Of a stretch of DNA of 64,000 nucleotides, positions 1 through 7,893 are shown in pieces. Position 1 is the first letter of the stretch. Every line of letters starts with the position of its first letter. The position numbers were made by a program, and so were the translations under genes. The stretch comes from PFJX01 sp031426735. Its GTDB lineage: Bacteria > Pseudomonadota > Gammaproteobacteria > Burkholderiales > Thiobacillaceae. Where the stretch lies: contig JASJPK010000065.1 of NCBI GenBank assembly GCA_031426735.1, forward strand, positions 23,338-87,337. The letters are read 5' to 3'. The notes below the pieces were generated by a model. The model was not told where the DNA came from. It did not search any database and worked only from the letters and a program-made list of their open reading frames with translations.

Positions 1-145
1 GCAAGTTCGCTATCATCGGTTGGGGTGTATTGGATACATTTCACACCCCCCGCTGAAGCTGAGGAGAATTCCTAGTGTTGCCTTGCCGAGAAAGCCATTC
101 CGGCCTGACTTAAACCAAATGGCCTCCACCAAAGCCGGGCCAGCC

Positions 146-662
146 TCACTCCGAGATCGCTTCGGCAAACGCATCCGCACTAGGATCCACAAGAATCCGC
201 AGGGGAAATCCAAGTTCGCCGCAAATTAGTTTGGCCTGAGATCTTTCTATCGCAATGAATTCTGCCAGATGATCCCTGCCTACATTGCGCCCATCACGCT
301 CTAGGATGCGCTCTGCGATAACGTGCGGCTCTGACTCTATCAACACCACACGAGTGATATTCAGCGCCCCGAACACCTCAGTCCCTAAGCGCAGAAAGTC
401 TGCCATTATTATTTAGCAGTACAAAATGTCCATCAAGCAGTAACTGTACGCCTGCGTCATTGTGGCGCTTGACTGCGGCTGCGAGTGCAATCTGGTTAGC
501 GTCGACATCACTAACCCGCTTGTCCACTCCCCAGCTGGGCATCGCTCGCTCTTCTTTTATCAGCTTGCTTGCTGAGGTATGAATAAGACCAAGAGTCGAT
601 GGAAGTCTTGAGGCCAAATAGGTCTTCCCAACACCATGCACGCCCGCGACGAAGATGTTCAT
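146..662 (-). pseudogene. P-loop ATP-binding protein, frameshifted
   Basis: Two overlapping reading frames together make one nucleotide-binding protein of about 170 residues. The first frame (662 down to about 378) starts MNIFVAGVHGVGKT, a Walker A P-loop typical of small kinases and AAA-type ATPases, and runs to LLLDGHFVLLNN. It then hits a stop within a few codons. The second frame (ending at 146) continues with TEVFGALNITRVVLIE and a C-terminal half. Removing one G from the AGGGACTGA run near 385 joins the frames as ...SALRTEVFGALN. The ATG overlaps the stop of the ASCH gene upstream (ATGA), so it is the last gene of a three-gene leftward operon. Either the gene is broken or the assembly has a one-base error. 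The substrate is unknown. Confidence 0.6.
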
Positions 663-1126
663 ATCGAATTCTCTGAGGGGAACATGACATGCATCACACG
701 GTGGAAATCGACTGGACTGAGGTACAGAAACGACTGCGGTGGTGTGAAATCTGGGAACAAGTCCTTCGGGTCGACTTGGGCCTCGGCTATCTTGACGCGA
801 TTGATCATGACGCCGAAAGCTGTTTTCTTGCCGGCAACATAAGCTTTGAGTTCGTCATATGTCACCCCGCCGCCATTGGCGTCAGCCAGTGGCCACAACC
901 TCTCAAAATCGCATTCTTCGATGCGATCAACAAATGCCACGCCGACCAGTTTTTGGACCGGGGCCGATGAGTACAACACCATCACCCCGATATCGTTGGA
1001 AGGCCAGCTACGACGTAGTTCAACGCGCTTAGTGCCGGCGAGGATAAGGTCGACGTACTTTGGCTTTATCGAGAGTAGGACCGCCCTACCGCTCGGCTGC
1101 TCGAAGGATTCTTGAAAAAGACTCAT
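659..1126 (-). CDS. ASCH/PUA-like domain protein
   Basis: About 155 residues. The segment AVLLSIKPKYVDLILAGTK followed by VELRR matches the start of ASCH domains, which are PUA-like beta-barrels thought to bind RNA or modified nucleotides. I chose the ATG at 1126 (MSLFQESFEQ) because the ASCH motif follows about 15 residues later; an upstream in-frame extension to 1207 looks non-conserved. The gene overlaps the end of the PIN-GNAT-EVE gene by about 40 bases and its stop overlaps the start of the P-loop gene, so the three are probably co-translated. A role in sensing nucleic acid or modified bases is inferred from the fold only; no catalytic residues are apparent. Confidence 0.65.
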   Translation of the reverse strand: MSLFQESFEQPSGRAVLLSIKPKYVDLILAGTKRVELRRSWPSNDIGVMVLYSSAPVQKLVGVAFVDRIEECDFERLWPLADANGGGVTYDELKAYVAGKKTAFGVMINRVKIAEAQVDPKDLFPDFTPPQSFLYLSPVDFHRVMHVMFPSENSI

Positions 1127-2627
1127 CGGTAATTTTCGTAATGGAAATAGGTGGGCCAAAAACAACCCGTAGGTTTCGCAATTCGGCGTACGGCAGTGGG
1201 TTCTCAAAGTGGTGAATCAATCGAAAAAGCATTACCTTCGTCTCGGCCTGTGCCATCTCAACAATTTGCCGGTCTGAGTACACTGTCCGACGACTCACGA
1301 TTCGCGCGATCTCGTCAGCAGACCTAGACCAGTTGTAGCTCTCGACAACTCCGAGCGATGTGATGGCTCGCATGTCGCGACTGCGGTAGAACAACACAAC
1401 ATCACCAGGACGGGGTTGTTTGTTGGGCGTGCGGCAGAGATAGGCGAGTTTGATTGCATTCCCAACATGCCGGCGTGGATGCGCTGCAGGAAGGGCACGT
1501 CGTGGGGTCTGATAATCTGGAAACAAGATGTTATGGAAGTGCGGCTGGATCGGCACCAGGAATTTCTGAACTTCGATGCCACTCGTATAGTGAGGGTAAT
1601 AGCGCCGTACATACTCGAATGCATCCATTTGGAGCGCTGGTGGCTCAATCGGGTGATCTTTCACGTAGACGCCGTCACCATTGTAGGTGCCGAAATGTCG
1701 GAAGCCGAAGTCCTCGATCAACGATGTGAGGTGAACCTGTTGTTCGTCATTCGCGTGCAGGAAGATCGACTCGCATCGGTGGTTGGTTGCGTGTTGAAAG
1801 GCAGCGCGCAAAAACAACTCGCCGATCTTGCGGCCTCGAACGGTTTCACCCACCTTGAAGGTGCTCAATTTCAATGAGTCTCCCTTCAACACGTCCCTGT
1901 CATCCGTAACCGGCTCGTTCGTTTGGACTGTGTAAATGCAGATGGCCTCGATTTCCTCATTGGCACCATCACGATAAACCCATGCCCTACGTCCCTCCCT
2001 GGCCTTGCGAAAAAACCATTCGTTGAACCCGTTGTAGGCCGCTCGAATACTGTTGAAGAAAGGTCCGGCAAGTTGGTCGTTCAGCGTGTGCAGTTCTACG
2101 TCGCTGATGTTTGGTAGTTGAACATCACCAGGCTCATGAAGTCTTCTGAGCCATTCATTAGCTGACTGGATGAAATACACCCGATTGCCGAGGCCACGAT
2201 TGCGTGCTTTTCGATGTAAGACTTGGTCTTCCGTAACGAGTGCATGTGCGGCATTACGATCCAAGGCATACAAGATCTCGTTGTCGCAAGCGTCGTTGAC
2301 CGGTGTCTGCGGCGCGTTCCATGGGCAGGGCGGACCAGCCTGTAGCTGTGTGTACTGACCGAGCCTGGCAAGCGTGCGGTTGCGACGATTCTCGTTTTGG
2401 TCTCGTCTGATGTCCGCAAGTGACGCTGGGTGATAAAGTAACTCGTGCCCGTGGACGTTGCACAACCGCGCAAAATTCGTAAGGCTGGGCTGCAACACCA
2501 CCATGGAGTCCTGAAGCGGTATCAGGATATTGGTATCAAGCAGAAACCGGCTCAACGGCAGATACACCGTGCGACCGCTTTCTGGCATGCCCCTAATACG
2601 CGCTCCCAGCCATCTGCAGTCCTTCAT
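1086..2627 (-). CDS. PIN - GNAT acetyltransferase - EVE-like fusion protein
   Basis: 513 residues with three recognisable parts. Residues about 25-160 are a PIN-type nuclease: FLLDTNILIP near 29, acidic VNDACDNEI near 112 and LVTEDQ near 131. Residues about 200-325 look like a GNAT N-acetyltransferase, with the acetyl-CoA loop VRGRKIGELF near 263-272. Residues about 355-510 are PUA/EVE-like: PGDVVLFYRSRDMRAITSLG, then ITKITDESFSRIL at the end. PIN domains cut RNA, and EVE domains read modified bases. The combination suggests a nucleic-acid-directed stress or defence protein, but the reaction is inferred. A later ATG at 2588 (MPESGRT) is an alternative start. It is first in a leftward operon with the ASCH and P-loop genes and divergent from the operon at 2826. 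Confidence 0.7.
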   Translation of the reverse strand: MKDCRWLGARIRGMPESGRTVYLPLSRFLLDTNILIPLQDSMVVLQPSLTNFARLCNVHGHELLYHPASLADIRRDQNENRRNRTLARLGQYTQLQAGPPCPWNAPQTPVNDACDNEILYALDRNAAHALVTEDQVLHRKARNRGLGNRVYFIQSANEWLRRLHEPGDVQLPNISDVELHTLNDQLAGPFFNSIRAAYNGFNEWFFRKAREGRRAWVYRDGANEEIEAICIYTVQTNEPVTDDRDVLKGDSLKLSTFKVGETVRGRKIGELFLRAAFQHATNHRCESIFLHANDEQQVHLTSLIEDFGFRHFGTYNGDGVYVKDHPIEPPALQMDAFEYVRRYYPHYTSGIEVQKFLVPIQPHFHNILFPDYQTPRRALPAAHPRRHVGNAIKLAYLCRTPNKQPRPGDVVLFYRSRDMRAITSLGVVESYNWSRSADEIARIVSRRTVYSDRQIVEMAQAETKVMLFRLIHHFENPLPYAELRNLRVVFGPPISITKITDESFSRILRAAER

Positions 2628-2751
2628 CAATCCGGCATTGTCATCATTTGAGCGTCTTGTTCACATGCACTGACGACGACGCCAGACTGAATGACGCGCA
2701 AGTAGCCAGCCCTCTGAGCGAAGCTTGGTTTCCGGAAAAAAACTCAAAGGA

Positions 2752-2801
2752 CGACAAAATTCTATTGCATTTATAAAATGTGTTTCATACAATGTTGTCG
2801 T
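2752..2801 (+). promoter_or_regulatory. sigma70-type promoter bracketed by an inverted repeat
   Basis: TTGCAT (2765-2770), a 17-base spacer and TACAAT (2788-2793) form a near-consensus vegetative promoter about 30 bases before the first gene of the rightward operon. Seven-base arms ACGACAA (2752-2758) and TTGTCGT (2795-2801) flank it symmetrically. This is the layout expected of an operator, perhaps for the HTH protein encoded second in the operon; that link is a guess. Confidence 0.55.
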
Positions 2802-2825
2802 ACTACATAATATGGAACACACGAA

Positions 2826-4154
2826 ATGAACATTAACCAGCAGCCCACTCTTGAAGAAGTCCGCAATGATCTCATCGCTATCCTCTATGGTATCGCAGCC
2901 ACTTTGGACATCCAGGTACGCGAAGGTGCAGGAGCAGCCATGCTCTGCCTGCCAGAAGGCACCCCCATTAACAACTGGCCGAGGTATGCCGACTTCGATC
3001 TTTCCCAGTTCAGCTTTGACAGCGATCTGAACGAAATCTACCGCTACGCTTTCCACGGAGAGGTGGGTACTCGTGGCAGGATTGGGATCTGCGACGATTC
3101 CGAGGAGGGCAACCTTGGTCGCCTCCGGTCCATCGAGGAGATCGCTGGATACGGCCAATTCAGTCGCAACATGCATGACTTCGAGGACGAGAACGTCGGC
3201 CCAGAACCTGCCTATTACCATGCGTTGTCGCTCATGGTTAAGCTAGCAAGCGCCCGCTTTGCGCTCGACTCGAATCGCACAATTTCCCTCAGCGATATCG
3301 CCATGCTCGCCAAGATCAACGAGCGCAGTATCCGCAACGCGCTCTATGCCGAAGGAAGCGCAATGCTTGCCGCCTACCGTGGAGAGGAGGGCGAATTGAT
3401 CGTCGACTGTTCGGAAGCGCTCCGCTGGCTCAAGGGTCGCCACAACTTCCAAGAGACAGTCCAAATCGGAAGCCTTCAGACAAACATGCCTTCCCAGTTG
3501 TCCCGCGAGGAACTCATGCCATTCCTAAAAAGCCGCTTCGATGCGTTTTATAACGGCGGCTATGGCAATACCGATGAGGAAGCGGCAGATTCAAACTTCG
3601 CTAATGCCGCGATGATGATCGGCTGGACGCAGGAACGTCTCCACGAGACGCTCACCCAACCATTGGACGCTCTTTCACCCGACGATTGCCCGCTCATTTC
3701 CCGCCTGTTGTACCTGGATACAGCATGGTTGACCGAGCAGGTGCTGCGTGCCCGTTTCCCAGGCGCGATGCAAGAATTGAAGCCGACTGCAGGTTTTCAA
3801 AAAACCACGGCCTCACCACTGGATGAGGCGGCCGGGACGATAGATATCACGCTCAAGGATGCTGGTATTCGCAACGGTTATTTCGACATAGAACGCCGGT
3901 ACGCCGACCGGTTCTTCCCCTCTGACAGCTTCGGTAGCCGCAATGGCGATCAGCCCGGTAAGACGTTTTCATTGATTCACGACTCGAAAGGTTCTCCGTA
4001 CGAGACTGATCTCCGGGTGAAGAGCCAAGCTCTCGTGAGCCCACGAAAGCGATTCAGTGCGTACTTTACGGCGCATTCCGCCAAAGCGGGTGATGTCATC
4101 CGCATCAAACGGACCGGTGATCGCACATATGAACTCATCTTCATGCCGAAATAA
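2826..4154 (+). CDS. Protein of unknown function, possible HTH plus B3/EcoRII-N-like C-terminus
   Basis: 442 residues, family not recognised. Near residues 158-175, ISLSDIAMLAKINERSIRNA reads like a helix-turn-helix. The last about 100 residues (ITLKDAGIRNGYFDIERRY, later HSAKAGDVIRIKRTGDRTYE) have the alternating strand pattern and a GD-x-I-x-I ending. These recall DNA-binding pseudobarrels such as B3 or the EcoRII N-domain. This resemblance is a visual impression, not a search result. No catalytic motif was found. The ATG is preceded by GGA and follows a good promoter. It leads a four-gene rightward cassette whose codon use is less GC-biased than the genes after 7 kb, suggesting acquisition by transfer. 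Confidence 0.6.
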   Translation: MNINQQPTLEEVRNDLIAILYGIAATLDIQVREGAGAAMLCLPEGTPINNWPRYADFDLSQFSFDSDLNEIYRYAFHGEVGTRGRIGICDDSEEGNLGRLRSIEEIAGYGQFSRNMHDFEDENVGPEPAYYHALSLMVKLASARFALDSNRTISLSDIAMLAKINERSIRNALYAEGSAMLAAYRGEEGELIVDCSEALRWLKGRHNFQETVQIGSLQTNMPSQLSREELMPFLKSRFDAFYNGGYGNTDEEAADSNFANAAMMIGWTQERLHETLTQPLDALSPDDCPLISRLLYLDTAWLTEQVLRARFPGAMQELKPTAGFQKTTASPLDEAAGTIDITLKDAGIRNGYFDIERRYADRFFPSDSFGSRNGDQPGKTFSLIHDSKGSPYETDLRVKSQALVSPRKRFSAYFTAHSAKAGDVIRIKRTGDRTYELIFMPK

Positions 4155-4163
4155 GGAATAACG

Positions 4164-4571
4164 ATGGAAACCACTTCCCGAGTTGCACGTTTCATTACCG
4201 AACGTATCGAGGCTACAGCCAAACTGCAAAAAGATGTCGCGACCATAGCCGGATTTGACAAGCCGAACATGATCACCATGATCAAGCAGGGTAGGTCGCG
4301 TCTGCCCCTGGATAAGGTCGGACCCATGGCCATGGCCCTCGAAACGGACCCAGTTGCTCTCCTGCAAATGTGCCTGGAGGAGTACCAACCCAAAACATGG
4401 GAAGCCATTGCCCCGTTCATGGAAACGGTACTGACTGAGGACGAACGGCGGCTCCTGGCCTCCCTCCGAGCCAGCGTTGGAGGTCCATTTTTATCTGCTC
4501 TCGACACTGAATCCCGCGAGCACTTCGAAAGGTTAATGAAGTCACTGCGCGCGTCTTCGTCCAATCAATGA
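4164..4571 (+). CDS. Small HTH (XRE-like) DNA-binding protein
   Basis: 135 residues. The N-terminal third (FITERIEATAKLQKDVATIA, then MITMIKQGRSRLPLDKVGPM) has the spacing of an XRE-type helix-turn-helix: a Q-K-D-V helix, a recognition segment and the R-LPLDKV ending. The rest is helical, with a stretch LTEDERRLLASLRASVGGPF. It probably binds DNA and may regulate this cassette, whose promoter carries an inverted repeat. It starts nine bases after the preceding stop with AAGGA six bases before the ATG, so it is clearly co-transcribed. Confidence 0.65.
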   Translation: METTSRVARFITERIEATAKLQKDVATIAGFDKPNMITMIKQGRSRLPLDKVGPMAMALETDPVALLQMCLEEYQPKTWEAIAPFMETVLTEDERRLLASLRASVGGPFLSALDTESREHFERLMKSLRASSSNQ

Positions 4572-4591
4572 CCAGCGGGAGGTAGTCTGTA

Positions 4592-4861
4592 ATGTACTTA
4601 AGCAAACACGCGATAGACCGTACTCAGCAACGAGGGATTGCCCCGATGGTTATCGATCTCCTCCTGGAGTTCGGTACCCGTGAGCTTGATGGCAAGGGTG
4701 CTGAGATTTGTTACTTCGACCGCCGAGCTAAGAAACGCCTAGAAAGCTACGCAGGGACTCTCCTCGGAAAAATCAGTGAGGCCCTGGACGCATACGCCAT
4801 CGTCGCGGGCGAGAAGGTTGTAACCGTAGGTATCCGCCTAAAACGTATCAACCACGCCTGA
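4592..4861 (+). CDS. DUF4258-like small protein
   Basis: 89 residues, beginning MYLSKHAIDRTQQRGIAP. The pattern S-x-H-A-x-x-R-x-x-x-R-G-I is that of DUF4258 and RelE-like small proteins, many of which are toxins or toxin relatives. A middle ICYFDRRAKKR and a C-terminal VVTVGIRLKRI fit a small alpha/beta fold. GGGAGG lies about nine bases before the ATG. Its place between a predicted DNA-binding protein and a nuclease is compatible with a toxin or RNA-interaction role, but no activity can be deduced. Confidence 0.55.
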   Translation: MYLSKHAIDRTQQRGIAPMVIDLLLEFGTRELDGKGAEICYFDRRAKKRLESYAGTLLGKISEALDAYAIVAGEKVVTVGIRLKRINHA

Positions 4862-4885
4862 CGGGAACGAGAAGGAGGAGAAACA

Positions 4886-6007
4886 ATGAGCGAACGCCTC
4901 GTATTCATCGACACTGAGACGACCGGCATCAGTGCCCGCCACGGCCACCGCATTGTGGAATTAGCTGCAGTTGAAGTCATCTGTGGCAAGGCGACAGGCC
5001 GCGTACTGCACTCACTATTCGATCCAGAACGCCCCGTCGACCTGGGAGCGGAACGGGTACACGGTTTGTGCAGCTCTGCTCTGCGCGGCAAGCCAAAATT
5101 CCGGGATTTCGCAGGTAATCTGCTCGAATTCGTCCGGGGTTCCGAATGCATCATGCACAACGCCGCATTTGACACGGCGTTTATTGACTCCGAACTTGAG
5201 CGCGCGGGTTATCACGAACGACTCGCAACGGTCGCCAAGATTATCTGCAGCATGCGCCTAGCCAAAGCGCGTTACCCCGGGGAAAGTGTGACGCTGGACG
5301 CCCTTGTGCGGCGTGCCGGTATTAGTGTGGAACGGGGACTGCATTCGGCTCTCGAGGATGCGTCGCTTTTGGCGGAAGCCTATTTCCAAATTTTCCACGA
5401 ACGTGTGGAGCCTAGTACCGTATCTGCTAGCCCAATGGGAGGAAAAAGGAAGAAGATGGATACCACCAAGACAATAAGCGTCACAACAACAGCGGACTCT
5501 TGCATCACAGCAATGCTTGGCATGGAAAAGACAATCGAACTCACCAGTGCCAGTAAGGAAACCTTCTATTACCGCCAGAAGCACAAGCGGATCATCGTCC
5601 ACCGCGTCGTAGACGAGAAGCGCTGGAAAAGAATCAGCGGCCCGCTTCTTTATGCAGTAACCGACGCAAGCGGGACAGTACGCTACTTTGGCAAGTGGGA
5701 AGGAGCGACCGCGCTCTACGGACGCTGGTTGCGCCACGACACCATTCACCATCAGGAACGGGCGAGGAACTTCTACATCTCAGACTTGGACGCCGGCCTA
5801 GGGCCGATCGCCGTTTGGTCGGTTTCCGTCCAGGAGATCAAAGAGAAACTGCCTGCGCACGTAAAGGCACTTCCAGACAAAGATATCGCCGCCGGCCTCG
5901 AAGCGCTTTGGATTCTGCGCTGGAAGCACCAGCTTTCCTGGAACAGCCGCTCTGAGCCTGTTCCGACGGGCTTTAGCGATGGGGAGTACTGGAATGAGCT
6001 TCCATAA
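4886..6007 (+). CDS. DEDDh 3'-5' exonuclease fused to a GIY-YIG-like domain
   Basis: 373 residues. Residues 1-170 are a DnaQ-type proofreading exonuclease: FIDTETTG gives D9 and E11, HNAAFD gives D96, and HSALED gives H153 and D158, so all five DEDDh residues are present. After a linker (about 171-225), residues 250-353 resemble a GIY-YIG nuclease: LLYAVTD near 254, VRYFGK near 265, R280, H284, a possible catalytic E339 and N353. Exonuclease-GIY-YIG fusions are known in the Cho/UvrC-like branch of repair nucleases, but this C-terminus is divergent. It starts with a strong AAGGAGG site and ends the four-gene cassette. It is probably a DNA-degrading effector or repair enzyme. Confidence 0.7.
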   Translation: MSERLVFIDTETTGISARHGHRIVELAAVEVICGKATGRVLHSLFDPERPVDLGAERVHGLCSSALRGKPKFRDFAGNLLEFVRGSECIMHNAAFDTAFIDSELERAGYHERLATVAKIICSMRLAKARYPGESVTLDALVRRAGISVERGLHSALEDASLLAEAYFQIFHERVEPSTVSASPMGGKRKKMDTTKTISVTTTADSCITAMLGMEKTIELTSASKETFYYRQKHKRIIVHRVVDEKRWKRISGPLLYAVTDASGTVRYFGKWEGATALYGRWLRHDTIHHQERARNFYISDLDAGLGPIAVWSVSVQEIKEKLPAHVKALPDKDIAAGLEALWILRWKHQLSWNSRSEPVPTGFSDGEYWNELP

Positions 6008-6264
6008 AACAGTATGGGCTGTCATGTATTGGCCGATGACCAGTTCTGCTACTTTTTTATGTCTGATGAGCTTCGCGCTACGACCGTTGACCGACTCATT
6101 GCTGCCGTTGGGGGCCACATTCCCCAATGGCCGCAGTGGCCGAAAACAAGTCATTCGCACCACCAGCCCAAGAGTCAAATAGTCTCTAAATACTGAGGCC
6201 GTTTTTTCGCCCCGATCTTCTCGCACAAATCAACGTACCGCCCCCCTTTGAATTCACCGCAAAA

Positions 6265-6675
6265 TCATGCAACCACCCAATTCTCCACAACCAATCCTGG
6301 CACCCGTTGAAACTCACGTTCGTTATTGGTGACCACAACCCAGCCTTCTGCACGGGCATGCGCGGCAATCCATAGATCGTTATTGCCGATGGGTTGTCCA
6401 TTTTTTTGCAGTTCGGCGCGGATTTCACCGTAATGCTCCGCAGCCGCTATCGGCAGAGGGCAAACCTCAATCCGTGAGCGAAGTTGTTGAATGACGGTGC
6501 GTGCCTTTTCTTTGGACTGGCTCTTTTCGGCGCCAAAGCGTAACTCGCCAAAGGTGACCACCGACATGGCCAGCTCGCTGGCGGTGTGGCGGGCGAAGCG
6601 CTCACGGACGGCGGGCGGGTTGTATTTGGCGATGTAGATACACGTATTGGTATCGAGCAGATAACGCACGGCCAT
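6265..6675 (-). CDS. vapC: Type II toxin VapC, PIN-domain ribonuclease
   Basis: 136 residues, the usual VapC length. All PIN acidic sites are visible: YLLDTNTCIY (D8 region), the E of TFGELRFGAE, NNDLWIAAHA and VVTNNEREF. VapC toxins cleave tRNA or rRNA when freed from VapB. The ATG at 6675 overlaps the TGA of the antitoxin (TGATG), so the two are translationally coupled. A TTG one codon earlier could also serve. The first residues AVRYLLDTN match the conserved N-terminus. Confidence 0.9.
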   Translation of the reverse strand: MAVRYLLDTNTCIYIAKYNPPAVRERFARHTASELAMSVVTFGELRFGAEKSQSKEKARTVIQQLRSRIEVCPLPIAAAEHYGEIRAELQKNGQPIGNNDLWIAAHARAEGWVVVTNNEREFQRVPGLVVENWVVA

Positions 6676-6905
6676 CAAATCGGCTCCCGTTCCTGTGGCG
6701 ATGTGTCGTTGCGGCCCTCTGCCATGAAATCGGCTGGCAATTCGGCCAGTGCGTCAAAAATAAGCACGGCGCTCTCAGGAATGGGGCGTAGGACGATTTC
6801 ATCGCCGCGCCGAAAAATCTCGACCTGATCGACATCCAGGCGAAATTCCTTGGGTAAACGTACTGCCTGGCTGTTGCCGGACTGAAAAACGCGGGCATGT
6901 TGCAT
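6675..6905 (-). CDS. vapB: VapB-type antitoxin
   Basis: 76 residues. The N-terminus MQHARVFQSGNSQAVRLPKE is the classical MazE/VapB swapped-hairpin DNA-binding domain. The C-terminal tail (ELPADFMAEGRND) would wrap the toxin. I chose the ATG at 6905 because GGGAG lies five bases upstream; another ATG is at 6917. It precedes and overlaps vapC. Antitoxins of this family autorepress their promoter, and a perfect 12-base palindrome lies just upstream. Confidence 0.88.
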   Translation of the reverse strand: MQHARVFQSGNSQAVRLPKEFRLDVDQVEIFRRGDEIVLRPIPESAVLIFDALAELPADFMAEGRNDTSPQEREPI

Positions 6906-6923
6906 GTGCACTCCCATTTCAAA

Positions 6924-6935
6924 ACGTATATACGT
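6924..6935. promoter_or_regulatory. Palindrome upstream of vapB, probable operator
   Basis: ACGTATATACGT is a perfect 12-base palindrome 19 bases before the vapB start, in an AT-rich segment that also holds TATATA sequences able to serve as a -10 box for leftward transcription. VapBC complexes commonly bind such sites to autorepress. Binding here is inferred. Confidence 0.5.
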
Positions 6936-7035
6936 GCTGTTTATATACCGTGAGTTCACTACTGACAACTTGCCCGGTTCGGGTGGATGAATCCGCAGAT
7001 TCAACAGCACAATCCGCAGTCGGTCGGCTCTTGAC

Positions 7036-7878
7036 TCAATACGCCTCGCGCACCCGCAGATAACTGGCAAATCTCGGCAAACCATTCGGGTTGAGTTCGC
7101 GGTAGCGATACGTCACCAGCGCGCCGATAGCCGGCGGACTGCGCCGCACCGCGTCGCTGAAGCCGGTGCCCAGGTTAAAGCGTTTGCCGTCCGGCATTTC
7201 CAGGCGCAGCGCGCCCAGCATGTCGCTATATTTGCCTTTGCCGGGCAGGTGTTCGATCACCTTTGCTTCGGTATCCAGCCAGGGTTTCAACTTGAGCAGG
7301 TCGTCGCTGCGGCCGGTGGCGTAGTCCGCGTCGGCGCGATGCAGCATCAGGCCTTCGCCGCGGTGTTTCAGTACCTCCTCCAACCGGGTCTGCAATTCGG
7401 CGCGATCACGTACGCGGAATTGCTCGACGACCTGCAGCCAGGGAATCTGCGCTTGGGCGACGAGGGTCTGCATCTGTTCGATACGTTGGCTGAAGGTGCC
7501 GGGTGCGTCGGGCAGTTCGAACAGCATGTAACGCACCTGCCGCCATTCCGTGTCGTCTGGTTGCGCCTTGCGCACGATGCCGGAAAGGCGGTCGAACTCG
7601 CCGCGTCCGAGCCAGAGTTCGCCATCCAGCGGTTGCGCTGGCAACGCTTCGGTGAACCAGGCTGGGGCGTTGACGCGGTTGCCACTGCGAAAACGCAGTT
7701 CTTTTCCGTTCCAGAGGGCGCGCACGCCATCCAGCTTTTCGCTGACCAAGTATTGCGTGACATCCGTGCTTTCCCGCAGCACGTTGGCCAGCAACAACGG
7801 TGGCGCGGCGCGAGGTTCGTCAGCGCTGACAAATTGCGTGGCAAACAGCCAAAGGAAGCAGCACAACGCCAGCCGCAC
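7036..7878 (-). CDS. ligE: Periplasmic ATP-dependent DNA ligase (Lig E type)
   Basis: 280 residues. An N-terminal signal peptide (RLALCCFLWLFATQFVSA) is followed by a minimal ATP-dependent ligase. Motif I is SEKLDGVRA with the AMP-accepting lysine near residue 48; DGELWLGRGEF, EGLMLH and LLKLKPW match later motifs, and a short OB-fold ends the protein. Lig E enzymes are exported and seal nicks in DNA outside the cytoplasm, and are often linked to competence or biofilm DNA. I chose the GTG at 7878, which has AAGGAG five bases upstream. It follows cysM by about 15 bases in the same direction. Confidence 0.85.
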   Translation of the reverse strand: MRLALCCFLWLFATQFVSADEPRAAPPLLLANVLRESTDVTQYLVSEKLDGVRALWNGKELRFRSGNRVNAPAWFTEALPAQPLDGELWLGRGEFDRLSGIVRKAQPDDTEWRQVRYMLFELPDAPGTFSQRIEQMQTLVAQAQIPWLQVVEQFRVRDRAELQTRLEEVLKHRGEGLMLHRADADYATGRSDDLLKLKPWLDTEAKVIEHLPGKGKYSDMLGALRLEMPDGKRFNLGTGFSDAVRRSPPAIGALVTYRYRELNPNGLPRFASYLRVREAY

Positions 7879-7893
7879 CTTGTCTCCTTGGCG

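Noticed and set aside
2661..3221. 186-codon frame opposite the first gene of the rightward cassette
   Set aside because: It spans the promoter and start of the 442-residue gene and has no domain; a shadow.
6014..6196. 60-codon ORF just after the exonuclease gene (MGCHVLADDQFCYFF)
   Set aside because: It reads plausibly but has no ribosome site, no recognised family and lies in the same frame just after a stop. It could be a gene remnant, but support is too thin.
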